In this document: positions 8,410 to 16,563 of the stretch, one piece after another
Numbering within the stretch: the stretch's first letter is position 1
Layout of the letters: each line of letters starts with the position of its first letter
Source of the DNA: CAWFXC01 sp963819735
GTDB taxonomy: Bacteria > Actinomycetota > Acidimicrobiia > IMCC26256 > DASPTH01
Length of the DNA stretch: 64,000 bases
Direction of reading: 5' to 3'
Assembly: GCA_963819735.1 (NCBI GenBank)
Contig: CAWFXC010000005.1
Coordinates: forward strand, 744,001 to 808,000
Program-made: the position numbers and the translations under genes
Notes under the pieces: model-generated
Told to the model about the DNA's origin: nothing
Database searches by the model: none
Seen by the model: the letters and a program-made list of their open reading frames with translations, nothing else

Positions 8410-8916
8410 CTACGCGTCGGCGCGCGTGAATGACACGGTGGTCGAGCCGACGATGGTCTGCAGCACCACGCAGTAGCGCTCGGTCAGGCGCAGCAACGTG
8501 TCGAGCTGCTCGGGGTCGGCGTTCGAATCGAGGTCGAAGCGAACCCGGATCGCGGTGAACCCGACCGGTGCGTCCTTGGCCACCGCCAACGTCCCGCGAA
8601 AATCGAGATCGCCCTCCACGGAGATGGAGCCGCCGTTGACCGGCACGTCGATCGACGTCGCCACCGCGCGGAGCGTCACGCCCGCGCACGCCGCGAGCGC
8701 CTCGAGCAGCATGTCGCCCGAGCAGAGGTAGGTGCCGTCGCCGCCGGTCGCCGGATGGAGACCGGCTTCCGCGATCGCGCGGCCGGTCGCCACTGAACAC
8801 GTGATGCCTTCGCCGAGATTGCCGACCGCGGTCAGAGTGATGAGCGCCGCCTCGGGATGTTTCCGGTACTGGCCCTTCAGCGGGTCCTGCACCAGTCGCA
8901 GTTCGTCACGATCCAC
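8410..8916 (-). CDS. OsmC-family peroxiredoxin-like protein
   Basis: This 168-residue OsmC/Ohr-fold protein has two conserved cysteines, Cys77 (ALAACAGVTLRA) and Cys149 (ERYCVV), in the usual positions for thiol-dependent reduction of organic hydroperoxides. The start GTG 8916 has GGAG six nt upstream; a longer frame to 8964 has no ribosome-binding site. Two extra cysteines (40 and 65) are present. It converges on the AhpD-like gene, so two thiol antioxidant proteins lie side by side on opposite strands. Confidence 0.87.
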   Translation of the reverse strand: MDRDELRLVQDPLKGQYRKHPEAALITLTAVGNLGEGITCSVATGRAIAEAGLHPATGGDGTYLCSGDMLLEALAACAGVTLRAVATSIDVPVNGGSISVEGDLDFRGTLAVAKDAPVGFTAIRVRFDLDSNADPEQLDTLLRLTERYCVVLQTIVGSTTVSFTRADA

Positions 8917-8967
8917 CGGCTTCTCCTTCCCTCGTCCGCTTGTGCACTCGTCGAATCGTGCCATCGG

Positions 8968-9330
8968 TCAGCAGATCTCGGAATCGGTGACGGCGGTCTC
9001 GGTGAGGATGTCGGTCACCAGGTTCCAGTCGATCTGCTGCGGACTTCGGAAGCGTATGCAGCCCTTGCCCACCGCGAGCCCGGTGAGTCGGGCGCGGTGG
9101 GCGTCGAGGACCGGCTGTTTCAGCACGTAGAGGGAGAGGTAGCGGGCCTGCTTGGCGAACGAGATCTCCACCCGGCCGGCCCGGGTGTACGACGGCATGC
9201 CGTAGGCCATCACCTCCGTGTAGCCGCGCAGGTGCGCGCGACACCGGGCGCGCAGCTTGACCAGCGTGGGCTGCCACTCGTCGGGCTGCTCGGCGATGTA
9301 GCCCTTCACGTCGACCGCGGTGCTCTTCAT
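8968..9330 (-). CDS. DUF1801 / YdhG-like protein
   Basis: This 120-residue protein matches the DUF1801 (YdhG-like, 'iron chaperone'-type fold) family: …VKGYIAEQPDEWQPTLVKLR…, then YGMPSYTRAGRVEISFAKQARYLSLYVL and a C-terminal GKGCIRFRSPQQID. ATG 9330 has GGAGG six nt upstream, which rules out the longer open frame. It lies 51 bp upstream of the OsmC gene on the same strand and may be cotranscribed. Its function is not established; the fold is seen in frataxin-like proteins but no metal site can be claimed here. Confidence 0.8.
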   Translation of the reverse strand: MKSTAVDVKGYIAEQPDEWQPTLVKLRARCRAHLRGYTEVMAYGMPSYTRAGRVEISFAKQARYLSLYVLKQPVLDAHRARLTGLAVGKGCIRFRSPQQIDWNLVTDILTETAVTDSEIC

Positions 9331-9470
9331 CCGGATCCTCCGGAGCGCATCATGACCCAATGCGGCTCCGGGCGACTTCAGATCCAAAGGAATTGTGCCG
9401 AAAATCGAGCGAACGGTCGCGTCCTCGTGTCCGGACGCGCGCGAAACGGGCAGTGGCGAAAGGAATCCCC

Positions 9471-9755
9471 ATGCAGATCGCATTCGACGTCGCCGGTACG
9501 CCGGCCGAGTTCCGACGGAACGACGTGACGGGCCGAACGGAGCTACGACTCGGCGAGGAGATCGTCGAGCTGCAGAGCCCGTATCGGCTCTCGGCCCATT
9601 TCGCCGTCGGCACCGAGCAGGTGTGGACGTGTCGGGCCAACGACCACGACATCCAGATCGTGAAGGTCCGGCCGCGCGTGGTCGGCGGTCTGCGCGACAA
9701 CTCGTTCACGATCTCGGTCGACGACCAGGTCGTGGCGGAGGCCGTCGGCAAGTAG
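9471..9755 (+). CDS. Small conserved-looking protein of unknown function
   Basis: This is a 94-residue acidic soluble protein (MQIAFDVAGTPAEFRR… to …DDQVVAEAVGK) with alternating hydrophobic beta-strand-like segments and no signal or membrane segment. ATG 9471 has GAAAGGA (9458-9464) upstream. The pattern of short strands (TELRLGEEIVELQSP, FTISVDDQVVAE) suggests a small beta-sandwich or barrel. It is followed 54 bp later by another unrecognised gene in the same direction. No function is assigned. Confidence 0.65.
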   Translation: MQIAFDVAGTPAEFRRNDVTGRTELRLGEEIVELQSPYRLSAHFAVGTEQVWTCRANDHDIQIVKVRPRVVGGLRDNSFTISVDDQVVAEAVGK

Positions 9756-9809
9756 CAAGGCGGCCGACGCACCGCCCGCGCGCTCCTGACGCGGCGGTAC
9801 GGCCATAGC

Positions 9810-10343
9810 GTGACGCGGGTGGAAGTCCCGAAGTTCGTCGCGGGTACCGAGTTGGTGTGGCGCCTGAGCCGCGGCACCTTCCGCACCGGCTACCACTACG
9901 CGCTCGAGGACACCGCCGGCCACGAGTCCGCCGACGTCGAGTACTCGCATCTCGGATACCTCAAGCGGGTCTACGCGCCGATGGCGGAATATCGGTGCCG
10001 GCGTGGGATCGGTGGGAAGCGTGGTCGCATCGACGTGCTCGATGCGACCACCGGTGAGTTCGTGGCGGCCATCAATCTCGGGCGCCACGGCACGATCACC
10101 GCGGGGAGCCACCCCACCCTCCGGTGCACGATCAAGGGCCGGCGCGCCGCGACCGCCACGATGGCGGTGGTCGATGCCCGGGGAGCCGCGGTCATGACCC
10201 TGCGCTGGACCGAGGCGGCGACGTCGGCCAAGCGGCTGTTCCCGCAGGGTCGCGCGATCCTCGCCGACACCGACCTGGGCGACGACGTGATCGTGGTCGT
10301 CGCCTGCCTGGCCTTTCACGGGTTCGCGGCCGAGTTCTCCTAG
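9810..10343 (+). CDS. Protein of unknown function
   Basis: This 177-residue soluble protein starts at GTG 9810. It contains several beta-strand-like segments (RGRIDVLDATTGEFVAAINL, RAATATMAVVDARG) and ends AFHGFAAEFS. No catalytic motif, signal peptide or membrane span was recognised. There is no Shine-Dalgarno; CATAGC just upstream could be a -10 box for a leaderless mRNA. Codon usage has the normal high third-position GC of its neighbours, which supports it being real. Confidence 0.6.
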   Translation: MTRVEVPKFVAGTELVWRLSRGTFRTGYHYALEDTAGHESADVEYSHLGYLKRVYAPMAEYRCRRGIGGKRGRIDVLDATTGEFVAAINLGRHGTITAGSHPTLRCTIKGRRAATATMAVVDARGAAVMTLRWTEAATSAKRLFPQGRAILADTDLGDDVIVVVACLAFHGFAAEFS

Positions 10344-10422
10344 GTCACGCGAGCGAAGTGGACGTCGACCGCCGGTGAGCGGACGAACGCCGGGCGAGGT
10401 GGCGCGGTGGGGAGACAGCCGC

Positions 10423-10445
10423 TAACGTACAACCAGATGGTTGTA
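10423..10445 (+). promoter_or_regulatory. Leaderless promoter with ArsR-type palindromic operator
   Basis: A TAACGT -10 (10423-10428) lies 8 nt before ATG 10437. A perfect 8-2-8 palindrome, TACAACCAGATGGTTGTA (10428-10445), runs from the last base of the -10 across the start codon. ArsR-family dimers bind such symmetric sites near their own promoters, so binding here would cover the transcription start and repress the operon. Confidence 0.65.
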
Positions 10446-10832
10446 GATCTCGCACGAGCGCCGGAGGCGGAGTGGACCGACCTCCTGTTCCACGCCCTCG
10501 CCGACGCCACCCGCCGCGACATCGTCCGGCTGGTGTTGGAGGCGGAGCACTCGGTGTCCGACCTGGCTCGGCGCTACCCGATGAGCTTCGCCGCGGTGCA
10601 GAAGCACGTCGCGGTGCTCGAGCGGGCCGACCTCGTCACCAAGCACCGGCGCGGCCGCGAGCGGATCGTGCGGGGGCGGATCGACACCGTGCGCGCCGTC
10701 AACCGCCTGCTCGACGAGCTCGAGGCGAGCTGGCGCGCCCGCATGCAGCGGTTCGGTGACGTCCTCGCCGAGCCGGAACTCGAACCCGGATCCGAACCCG
10801 GAGCACCACCCGACGAAGGAGCGCAACGATGA
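10437..10832 (+). CDS. ArsR-family winged-helix regulator
   Basis: This 131-residue protein has the ArsR winged helix: LLFHALADATRRDIVRLVL, then the recognition helix region AHSVSDLARRYPMSFAAVQKHVAVLERADLV (about 37-67). It lacks the CxC metal site of ArsR/SmtB sensors. It therefore belongs to the metal-independent subgroup usually paired with an AHSA1/SRPBCC gene, as here (4-nt ATGA overlap). ATG 10437 sits inside a perfect palindrome and just after a -10 box, indicating a leaderless autoregulated gene. The Glu/Pro-rich tail is probably disordered. Confidence 0.9.
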   Translation: MVVDLARAPEAEWTDLLFHALADATRRDIVRLVLEAEHSVSDLARRYPMSFAAVQKHVAVLERADLVTKHRRGRERIVRGRIDTVRAVNRLLDELEASWRARMQRFGDVLAEPELEPGSEPGAPPDEGAQR

Positions 10833-11320
10833 CCGTCACCGACGTCCACAAGGACCCGGCCGCCCTCACCATGTCGATCGCCACCGAATGGGACGCCCCG
10901 ATCGCCCGGGTGTGGGCGCTGTGGGCCGATCCCCGCAAGCTCGAGCGGTGGTGGGGCCCGCCCACCTTTCCCGCGACCGTGCTCGAACACGACCTGCGCC
11001 CGGGCGGGAAGGTCAGCTACTACATGACCAGCCCCGAGGGCGAGCGGCACCACGGATGGTGGAAGGTCGTCGCGGTCGACGAGCCGCACCGCCTCGATCT
11101 CGAAGACGGCTTCGCCGACACCGACGGCGTCCCCGACGACACGATGCCCACGACGCAGTCGACCGTCACCTTCGCCGAACTGCCGAGCGGAGCCACCCGC
11201 ATGGTCATCGAGACCCGCTTTCCGTCGCGCGGGGCCATGGACCAGATGATCGACATGGGCATGGAGGAGGGCATGGCCGCGGCGTTGGGGCAGATCGACG
11301 CCATCCTCGCCGGCGCATGA
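10829..11320 (+). CDS. AHSA1/SRPBCC-family hydrophobic-ligand-binding protein
   Basis: This 163-residue START/Bet v1-like protein (Activator of Hsp90 ATPase homologue 1-like) has the characteristic N-terminal pattern APIARVWALWADPRKLERWWGPP and the C-terminal long helix. These proteins have a cavity that holds small hydrophobic ligands. The ATG overlaps the ArsR stop by 4 nt, so it is the co-regulated target or partner of that regulator. No enzymatic residues are recognised. Confidence 0.9.
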   Translation: MTVTDVHKDPAALTMSIATEWDAPIARVWALWADPRKLERWWGPPTFPATVLEHDLRPGGKVSYYMTSPEGERHHGWWKVVAVDEPHRLDLEDGFADTDGVPDDTMPTTQSTVTFAELPSGATRMVIETRFPSRGAMDQMIDMGMEEGMAAALGQIDAILAGA

Positions 11321-11408
11321 CCTGACCGCTGGCAGGGCCACTGCGCATTCCCGTACGATCCGCCCGCGATCCTGTTCATCAGCGTGGTTCCGGAAGGGCG
11401 GCAGATCG

Positions 11409-11813
11409 ATGTCGGAAGCGAACAAGGAACTCGTGCGTGGGTTCTACGAACGGTTCAACCGGGGAGATCTCACGCTGGTCGACGACCTCGTGGCGGACGA
11501 CTTCGTCGAGCACGAAGTGTTCCCGGGCCTGGAGCCGAACAAGACGGGCCTGCGCCAGCTGTTCGAGGGTTTCCACGCCGCGTTCGAGACCGGGAAGTTC
11601 GAAGTCGACGACCTGGTGGCCGACGGTGACCAGGTGTGCGCACGCGTGCGGGCCACCGGTACGCACCGCGGTGAGTTCATGGGTGTTCCGGCGACCGGCC
11701 GCACGATCGAGGTCGGGGTCGCCGACTTCCTGCGCATCGAAAACGGCCGCGTGGTCGAGCACTGGGGTGTGATGGACACCGGTGCGTTGATGCAGCAACT
11801 CACCGGCGACTGA
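11409..11813 (+). CDS. SnoaL-like polyketide-cyclase / ester-cyclase family protein
   Basis: This 134-residue NTF2-like alpha+beta barrel protein has the SnoaL pattern NKELVRGFYERFNRGDLTLVDDLVADDFVEHE and a C-terminal GRVVEHWGVMDTGALMQQL. Conserved acidic and His residues in the barrel are kept. Members act as cyclases or isomerases on polyketide- or steroid-like substrates, but many have no known reaction. It is followed 9 bp later by an amidohydrolase gene, suggesting joint action on a small cyclic substrate. Confidence 0.85.
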   Translation: MSEANKELVRGFYERFNRGDLTLVDDLVADDFVEHEVFPGLEPNKTGLRQLFEGFHAAFETGKFEVDDLVADGDQVCARVRATGTHRGEFMGVPATGRTIEVGVADFLRIENGRVVEHWGVMDTGALMQQLTGD

Positions 11814-11822
11814 CGGTTGCGC

Positions 11823-13112
11823 ATGAGCGCCGACGAGCGGTATCTGGTGATCTCGGCCGACATGCACGCGGGCAGCGATCTGTTGGGGTACCGGCCCTAC
11901 CTCGAGTCGGCGTGGCACGACGAGTTCGACGCCTGGGCCGAGAGCGTCAGCAGTCGGTGGGATGCCGGCGGCGGTCGCGACGAGACCAGCGAGATCCGCC
12001 GGTGCCGGTGGGACAGCGACCTGCGGTTGCGCCAGATCGAAGCCGACGGGATCAGCGCCGAACTGATCTTTCCCGACACGGTCCCTCCGTTCTTTCCGTC
12101 GTCGGCGGTGTTCGCGAATCAGCCGCGCGATCGCCAGGACTACGAACGTCGCGTCGCGGGCATCCGCGCGCACAACCGTTGGATGGTCGACTTCTGCGCG
12201 GCCGTGCCGGGCCGGCGCAAGAGCCCGGTGCAGATCTTCCTTTACGACATCGACGACGCGCTCGACGAGATCCGGTGGGGTCACGACGCGGGCATGCCGG
12301 CCGTCCTCGTCCCCGCGGTCGCGCCGAACCATCCGCTCGAAGGGCTGTGGTCGCGTCGCTACGACCCGATCTGGGAGCTGTGCCAGGAGCTCGGCATGCC
12401 GGTGAATCAGCACGTCGGCGCGGGCACGCCCGACCTCGGCGGCGATCCCGCCGAAGGTGCGGCAATGCTCTACGAGGTGTTCTTCTACGCGCGCCGCAGC
12501 CTGTGGCACATGATCTTCGGCGGTGTGTTCGAGCGCTACCCGGACCTGCAGTTCGTGATGACCGAAGAAGGCCTGGCGTGGACGGTCGAGGAGACCGCCC
12601 GTCTCGATCACTACTACGCCAACATCGTCGACCACCCGCACCTCGACCAGGCCCGATTCGGTTACGAGGCGGTGCGCCATCTCTCGATGCCGCCGAGCGG
12701 ATACTTCCGGCGCAACTGCTACATCGGCGCGTCGTCGATGCCGCCGTCGGAGATCGAGGCGCGCACCGTGGTGGGCGTCGACCGGGTGATGTGGGGCGCC
12801 GACTACCCGCACCCGGAAGGTACGTACCCGTTCAGCCGCGAGGCGTTGCGCGCCACTTTCGCCACCATCCCCGAGGCCGAGTGCCGGAAGATGTTCGCGG
12901 AGAACGCGGCCGGGCTCTACGGGTTCGACCTCGCGGCGCTGCGGCCCGTCGCCAACCGCATCGGACCACTCGTGACCGAGGTGCACACGCCGCTCGCCGA
13001 GTATCCCGACGGATCGCTGCTCCCGATCTACATGGGCTCGTTGCACCCGGAACGCGGATCCCTCAACGGATTCACCGGGCAGGTGCGCGCGGTCGTGCGC
13101 GCCGAGGAATAG
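11823..13112 (+). CDS. Amidohydrolase_2 family metal-dependent hydrolase/decarboxylase
   Basis: This 429-residue TIM-barrel protein (Amidohydro_2, ACMSD-like superfamily) begins VISADMHAG, where DxH replaces the more common HxH on strand 1. It continues with NQHVGAG (strand His), VMTEEG and the C-terminal metal Asp in WGADYPHPEG, the most diagnostic motif. The family includes decarboxylases and hydrolases of aromatic or cyclic acids. ATG 11823 is used; TTG 11817 would add two residues. It lies in a row with the SnoaL-like gene and a quinone-reductase-like gene. Confidence 0.87.
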   Translation: MSADERYLVISADMHAGSDLLGYRPYLESAWHDEFDAWAESVSSRWDAGGGRDETSEIRRCRWDSDLRLRQIEADGISAELIFPDTVPPFFPSSAVFANQPRDRQDYERRVAGIRAHNRWMVDFCAAVPGRRKSPVQIFLYDIDDALDEIRWGHDAGMPAVLVPAVAPNHPLEGLWSRRYDPIWELCQELGMPVNQHVGAGTPDLGGDPAEGAAMLYEVFFYARRSLWHMIFGGVFERYPDLQFVMTEEGLAWTVEETARLDHYYANIVDHPHLDQARFGYEAVRHLSMPPSGYFRRNCYIGASSMPPSEIEARTVVGVDRVMWGADYPHPEGTYPFSREALRATFATIPEAECRKMFAENAAGLYGFDLAALRPVANRIGPLVTEVHTPLAEYPDGSLLPIYMGSLHPERGSLNGFTGQVRAVVRAEE

Positions 13113-13163
13113 CCACGCGGCGCGGATCATTCGCCGCTCCAACCACGAGGAAAGAGGGCCGCA

Positions 13164-14084
13164 ATGTCGCGCGCAGTCCGGTTCGACGAGTACGGCGGTA
13201 TCGAGGTCCTGAAGGTGGTGGAGGTCGACGATCCCGTTCCTGCCACCGGTGAGGTCCGTGTGCGGGTGCGGGCGGCGGGCATCAACCCCGGCGAGGCGAA
13301 GATCCGTGAGGGGATGCTGCACGAACGGTGGCCGTCGACCTTCCCGTCGGGCCAGGGAAGCGACTTCGCGGGCGTCGTCGATCTCGTGGGCGACGGGGTC
13401 GACTCGGTGGCGGTCGGCGACGAGGTGATCGGCTTCTCCGACAATCGCAACAGCCAGGCCGAACTGGTGGTCGTGCCCGCGGTCAACCTCACTCCTCGGC
13501 CGGCGGGCGTGTCGTGGGAGGTCGCCGGCTCACTCTTCGTCGCCGGTACCACTGCGTACGCGGCGGTGCGTGCGGTCGCGTTGCAGCCGGGCGACACGGT
13601 CGTGATCTCGGCCGCCGCAGGCGGGGTCGGGGCCATCGCGGTGCAGCTGGCGAAGCGAACCGGCGCGCAGGTGATCGGCCTCGCGAGTGAACCCAACCAC
13701 GAGTGGCTCGAGCGGCTCGGTGTCGTGCCGGTCTCGCACGGTGACGGGGTGGCCGATCGAATCCGTGCCGCGGCCGACGGCAGCGTCGACGCATTCATCG
13801 ACCTCCACGGCGACGGCTACGTCGAGTTGGCGCTCGAGTTGGGCGTGACGCCGGCGCGGATCGACACCATCGTTGACTTCGCCGCCGTCGGCGCGCACGG
13901 CGTGAAGTCCGAAGGCAATGCGTTCGCCGCGAGCGCGTCCGTGCTGGCCGAGCTGGCGTCGCTCGTCGACCGCGGGGAGCTGGAACTCCCGATCGCGGCC
14001 ACGTATCCGCTCGCGCGGGTGCAGGACGCGTACCGCGAGCTCGCGCACGGTCACACGCGCGGCAAGATCGTCCTCATCCCCTGA
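13164..14084 (+). CDS. Quinone-reductase-like MDR (zinc-independent alcohol dehydrogenase superfamily)
   Basis: This 306-residue NADP-dependent MDR protein has a GroES-like N-terminal domain and the coenzyme motif AAGGVG at 151-156. It lacks the zinc-ligand cysteines of alcohol dehydrogenases, so it resembles NADPH:quinone oxidoreductases and enoyl reductases. AAAGAGG lies upstream of ATG 13164. It is intact, unlike its disrupted paralogue at 5591. It ends 26 bp before the stop of a convergent CoA-transferase gene. Confidence 0.9.
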   Translation: MSRAVRFDEYGGIEVLKVVEVDDPVPATGEVRVRVRAAGINPGEAKIREGMLHERWPSTFPSGQGSDFAGVVDLVGDGVDSVAVGDEVIGFSDNRNSQAELVVVPAVNLTPRPAGVSWEVAGSLFVAGTTAYAAVRAVALQPGDTVVISAAAGGVGAIAVQLAKRTGAQVIGLASEPNHEWLERLGVVPVSHGDGVADRIRAAADGSVDAFIDLHGDGYVELALELGVTPARIDTIVDFAAVGAHGVKSEGNAFAASASVLAELASLVDRGELELPIAATYPLARVQDAYRELAHGHTRGKIVLIP

Positions 14085-14110
14085 CGGGGCTACAGCTCCT
14101 CACAGGTTGG

Positions 14111-15322
14111 TCAGCTCGGCAGGATCTCGTCGTCGTGTTCACCGACGTGGGGCGCGCGCCTGCTGATGCGCCACGGTGCGGCGGGCGCGAGGAAGGGCGC
14201 GCCCGGGTAACGCACGGAGCGGCCGAGGTCCTCGTGTTCGACCTCCACCTGGAAGCCGCGGGCGCGGAAGTGCTCGCTCTCGTACGCCTCCTCTGGTGAC
14301 GCCACCACGCCGCACGCGAGCCCGCGGGTCTGCCCGCCCTGGAAGAAGTCCTCGGCGGAGATCCGTTCGGCGAGGAAGCACAGCGCTTCCCGGCCCGCGC
14401 CGAAGATCGCCTGCGCGACCTCGTCGGCCATGACCTCGCCGATGGTGACGCCGCCGCGTTCCACGCCCAGGTCGAGGAGCACGATGTCGGGGAAGTCGTC
14501 ACGGAAGCCCAGTGTGTCGAGCCATTCGACGAGCGCGATGTACTCACGTACGTGGCGAGGGGGGAAACCGGTGGTGACGTAGCGGCCGTCGGCGCACAGC
14601 ATCTGCGTCGGCATCGACGGATTGGCCAGGGCATGACGACCGGTCTGGCGTTGCACGGTGCTCTGCGCGACGAGCCAGTCGTAGCTCCCGCTCTCGGTGG
14701 TGACGTTCGCGGCCGCGTGCATGCTCACGTCGACGTGCTGGCCGCGGCCCGACACGTCGCGTTGGAGCACCGCGGTGAGGGCGGCCATCACCGCGAACGT
14801 GCCTGCGATGTGCATCGCCTGGTTGCCGCCGCCGCGCACGGGTGGCAACGAGTGGTCGTCGTAGCCGCAGCTCCAGACCGGGCCCCCGCCGGCGAGGAGC
14901 GTCAGGTCGGTCGCCGGTTCCTGCGCGCGCGACGAGGTGCGACCGAACGGCGTGACCGAGACCCAGATGAGCTCGGGGTGCGCGGCGCGTAGCTCGGGAT
15001 GGTCGAGTCCGAGCGCGGCCAGCGCGCCGGGTGCCTCGGCTTCGATCACGACGTCGGCGGCGTCGGTGAGCGTGCGGAACTGCGCGGCACCGGATGCGGC
15101 GGCGAGGTCGATGACCACCCCGCGCTTCGACGTGTTGTAGTGCCACCACCACAGGCTGCGTTCCGGGCCGGGCTCGTCGTCGACGAACGGACCGTACGCG
15201 CGCGTGGCGTGACCCCCGGGCGGCTCCACCACGATCACGTCGGCGCCGAGATCGGCGAGCAACTTGCCCGCGAAGGCGGCGCGCTCGCTCGCGAGTTCGA
15301 CGACCCGCAGCCCGTCGAGCAT
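14111..15322 (-). CDS. CaiB/BaiF-type (family III) CoA transferase
   Basis: This 403-residue protein begins MLDGLRVVELASERAAFAGKLLADLGADVI, the standard N-terminus of family III CoA transferases. It carries the catalytic aspartate as Asp198 in GRGQHVDVSMH. These enzymes move CoA from an acyl-CoA to a free acid without ATP and form an aspartyl-CoA thioester. The start at ATG 15322 lies 8 bp after the stop of a second CoA transferase, which is itself coupled to a P450, so the three form one operon. A heteromeric partnership between the two transferases is possible. Confidence 0.9.
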   Translation of the reverse strand: MLDGLRVVELASERAAFAGKLLADLGADVIVVEPPGGHATRAYGPFVDDEPGPERSLWWWHYNTSKRGVVIDLAAASGAAQFRTLTDAADVVIEAEAPGALAALGLDHPELRAAHPELIWVSVTPFGRTSSRAQEPATDLTLLAGGGPVWSCGYDDHSLPPVRGGGNQAMHIAGTFAVMAALTAVLQRDVSGRGQHVDVSMHAAANVTTESGSYDWLVAQSTVQRQTGRHALANPSMPTQMLCADGRYVTTGFPPRHVREYIALVEWLDTLGFRDDFPDIVLLDLGVERGGVTIGEVMADEVAQAIFGAGREALCFLAERISAEDFFQGGQTRGLACGVVASPEEAYESEHFRARGFQVEVEHEDLGRSVRYPGAPFLAPAAPWRISRRAPHVGEHDDEILPS

Positions 15323-15330
15323 GCCCGCGC

Positions 15331-16563
15331 TCAAATCACGCCGTCCTGCTCGACCGCGTCGATCTCGGCGTCGGTGAGGCCGAGCACTTCGGAGAACACC
15401 AGTCGGTTGTGCTCGCCCAGGCAGGGTCCACCGCGTTCGATCGTCCAGTCGGTCTCCGACAGGTGGACGGGGATGCCGTCGACGCGTACGTCGCCCATCT
15501 CGCGATGGTGCGCGGTGGGCCACAGTCCCCACTCCGCGGTGGCCGGGTCGTGGTCGACGCGGTCTTCCGGCCGGGCCACCGCGACTGCGGGCACTCCCGC
15601 GGCGCGCAGCGACTCGGCGGTGGTGAAGCGATCACGCGTCGCCGTCCACGCCGCGATGCGGGCGTCGAGGTCATCCTGCTGTGAGAGTCGACGCGTCAAC
15701 GTGTCGCCCCGCGCTTCCTTGGCCCAGGGTTCCGCGATCACGTCGACCAACGCGGTCCAGTCGGCGTCGTCGCGGCACGAGATCGCGATCCACTGGTCGT
15801 CACCCGCCGCGGGATAGATGCCGTGCGGGGCCATGGCGGGGGAGTGGTTGCGGTTGGAGTCGGGCGAGCCAGGCCGGCGCAGCGGGCGCCCATTGACCGT
15901 GTAGTCGAGGAGGTCGGGCCCGACGAGGGTGGTGCCGGTCTCGGTGCACGCCATGTCGATCCACTGGCCCTCGCCGGTTCGGTTGCGGTGCACGAGCCCG
16001 GCCAGGATCGCCACCGCCATCTGGTTGGCGCCCATGTGGTCCATGTAGGAGTAGCCCCAACCCGCCGGCGGCTGGTCGGCCAGGGCGGAGCTGAAGGTGA
16101 GCCCGGACACCGCCTGCACGATGGGGCCCCAGGTCTTGAAGCTGACGTTGGGGCCGGTGGCCCCGAAGCCCGAGTTCGAGACGTAGACGATGTCGGGCTT
16201 GATCGCCCGCATCTCGTCGTACGAGAAACCCATGCGCGCCAACACGCCGGCGGCGAAGTTCTCGGTGACGACGTCGGACACCGCGACCAACGCGCCGAAC
16301 AACTCCTTGCCCCGCTCGGTGCGCATGTCGATCGTGATCCCGAGCTTCTCGACGTTGTGGTTGTTGAACCCGCCACCGAGGTCGATGCCGCGTCGATCGT
16401 CGACGAACGGCGGTGACCCCCGGAGGATGTCCCACGTGCCCTGCCGCACCGGATCTTCGACGCGGATGACCTGCGCGCCGAACGCGGCGAGGAACCGCGT
16501 GGCGCCGGCGCCCGCGAGCTGGCCACTGAGGTCGCAGATGCGGAGGTGCGAGAGCGCGCTCAC
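15331..16563 (-). CDS. CaiB/BaiF-type (family III) CoA transferase
   Basis: This 410-residue family III CoA transferase has N-terminal LRICDLSGQLAGAGATRFLAAFGAQVIRVEDP and catalytic Asp203 in GEGQWIDMACTETG. Its GTG start (16563) overlaps the P450 stop (GTGA), so translation is coupled to the P450. Sequence divergence from the downstream transferase shows they are not a recent duplication. Likely role: CoA activation of an acid produced by the P450, leading into beta-oxidation-type steps. Confidence 0.88.
   Translation of the reverse strand: MSALSHLRICDLSGQLAGAGATRFLAAFGAQVIRVEDPVRQGTWDILRGSPPFVDDRRGIDLGGGFNNHNVEKLGITIDMRTERGKELFGALVAVSDVVTENFAAGVLARMGFSYDEMRAIKPDIVYVSNSGFGATGPNVSFKTWGPIVQAVSGLTFSSALADQPPAGWGYSYMDHMGANQMAVAILAGLVHRNRTGEGQWIDMACTETGTTLVGPDLLDYTVNGRPLRRPGSPDSNRNHSPAMAPHGIYPAAGDDQWIAISCRDDADWTALVDVIAEPWAKEARGDTLTRRLSQQDDLDARIAAWTATRDRFTTAESLRAAGVPAVAVARPEDRVDHDPATAEWGLWPTAHHREMGDVRVDGIPVHLSETDWTIERGGPCLGEHNRLVFSEVLGLTDAEIDAVEQDGVI

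Noticed and set aside
11379..13322. A 647-codon open frame on the minus strand opposite the SnoaL-like and amidohydrolase genes
   Set aside because: It is an antisense shadow produced by high third-position GC; its His/Arg/Val-rich composition has no family features, while the plus-strand genes have intact motifs.
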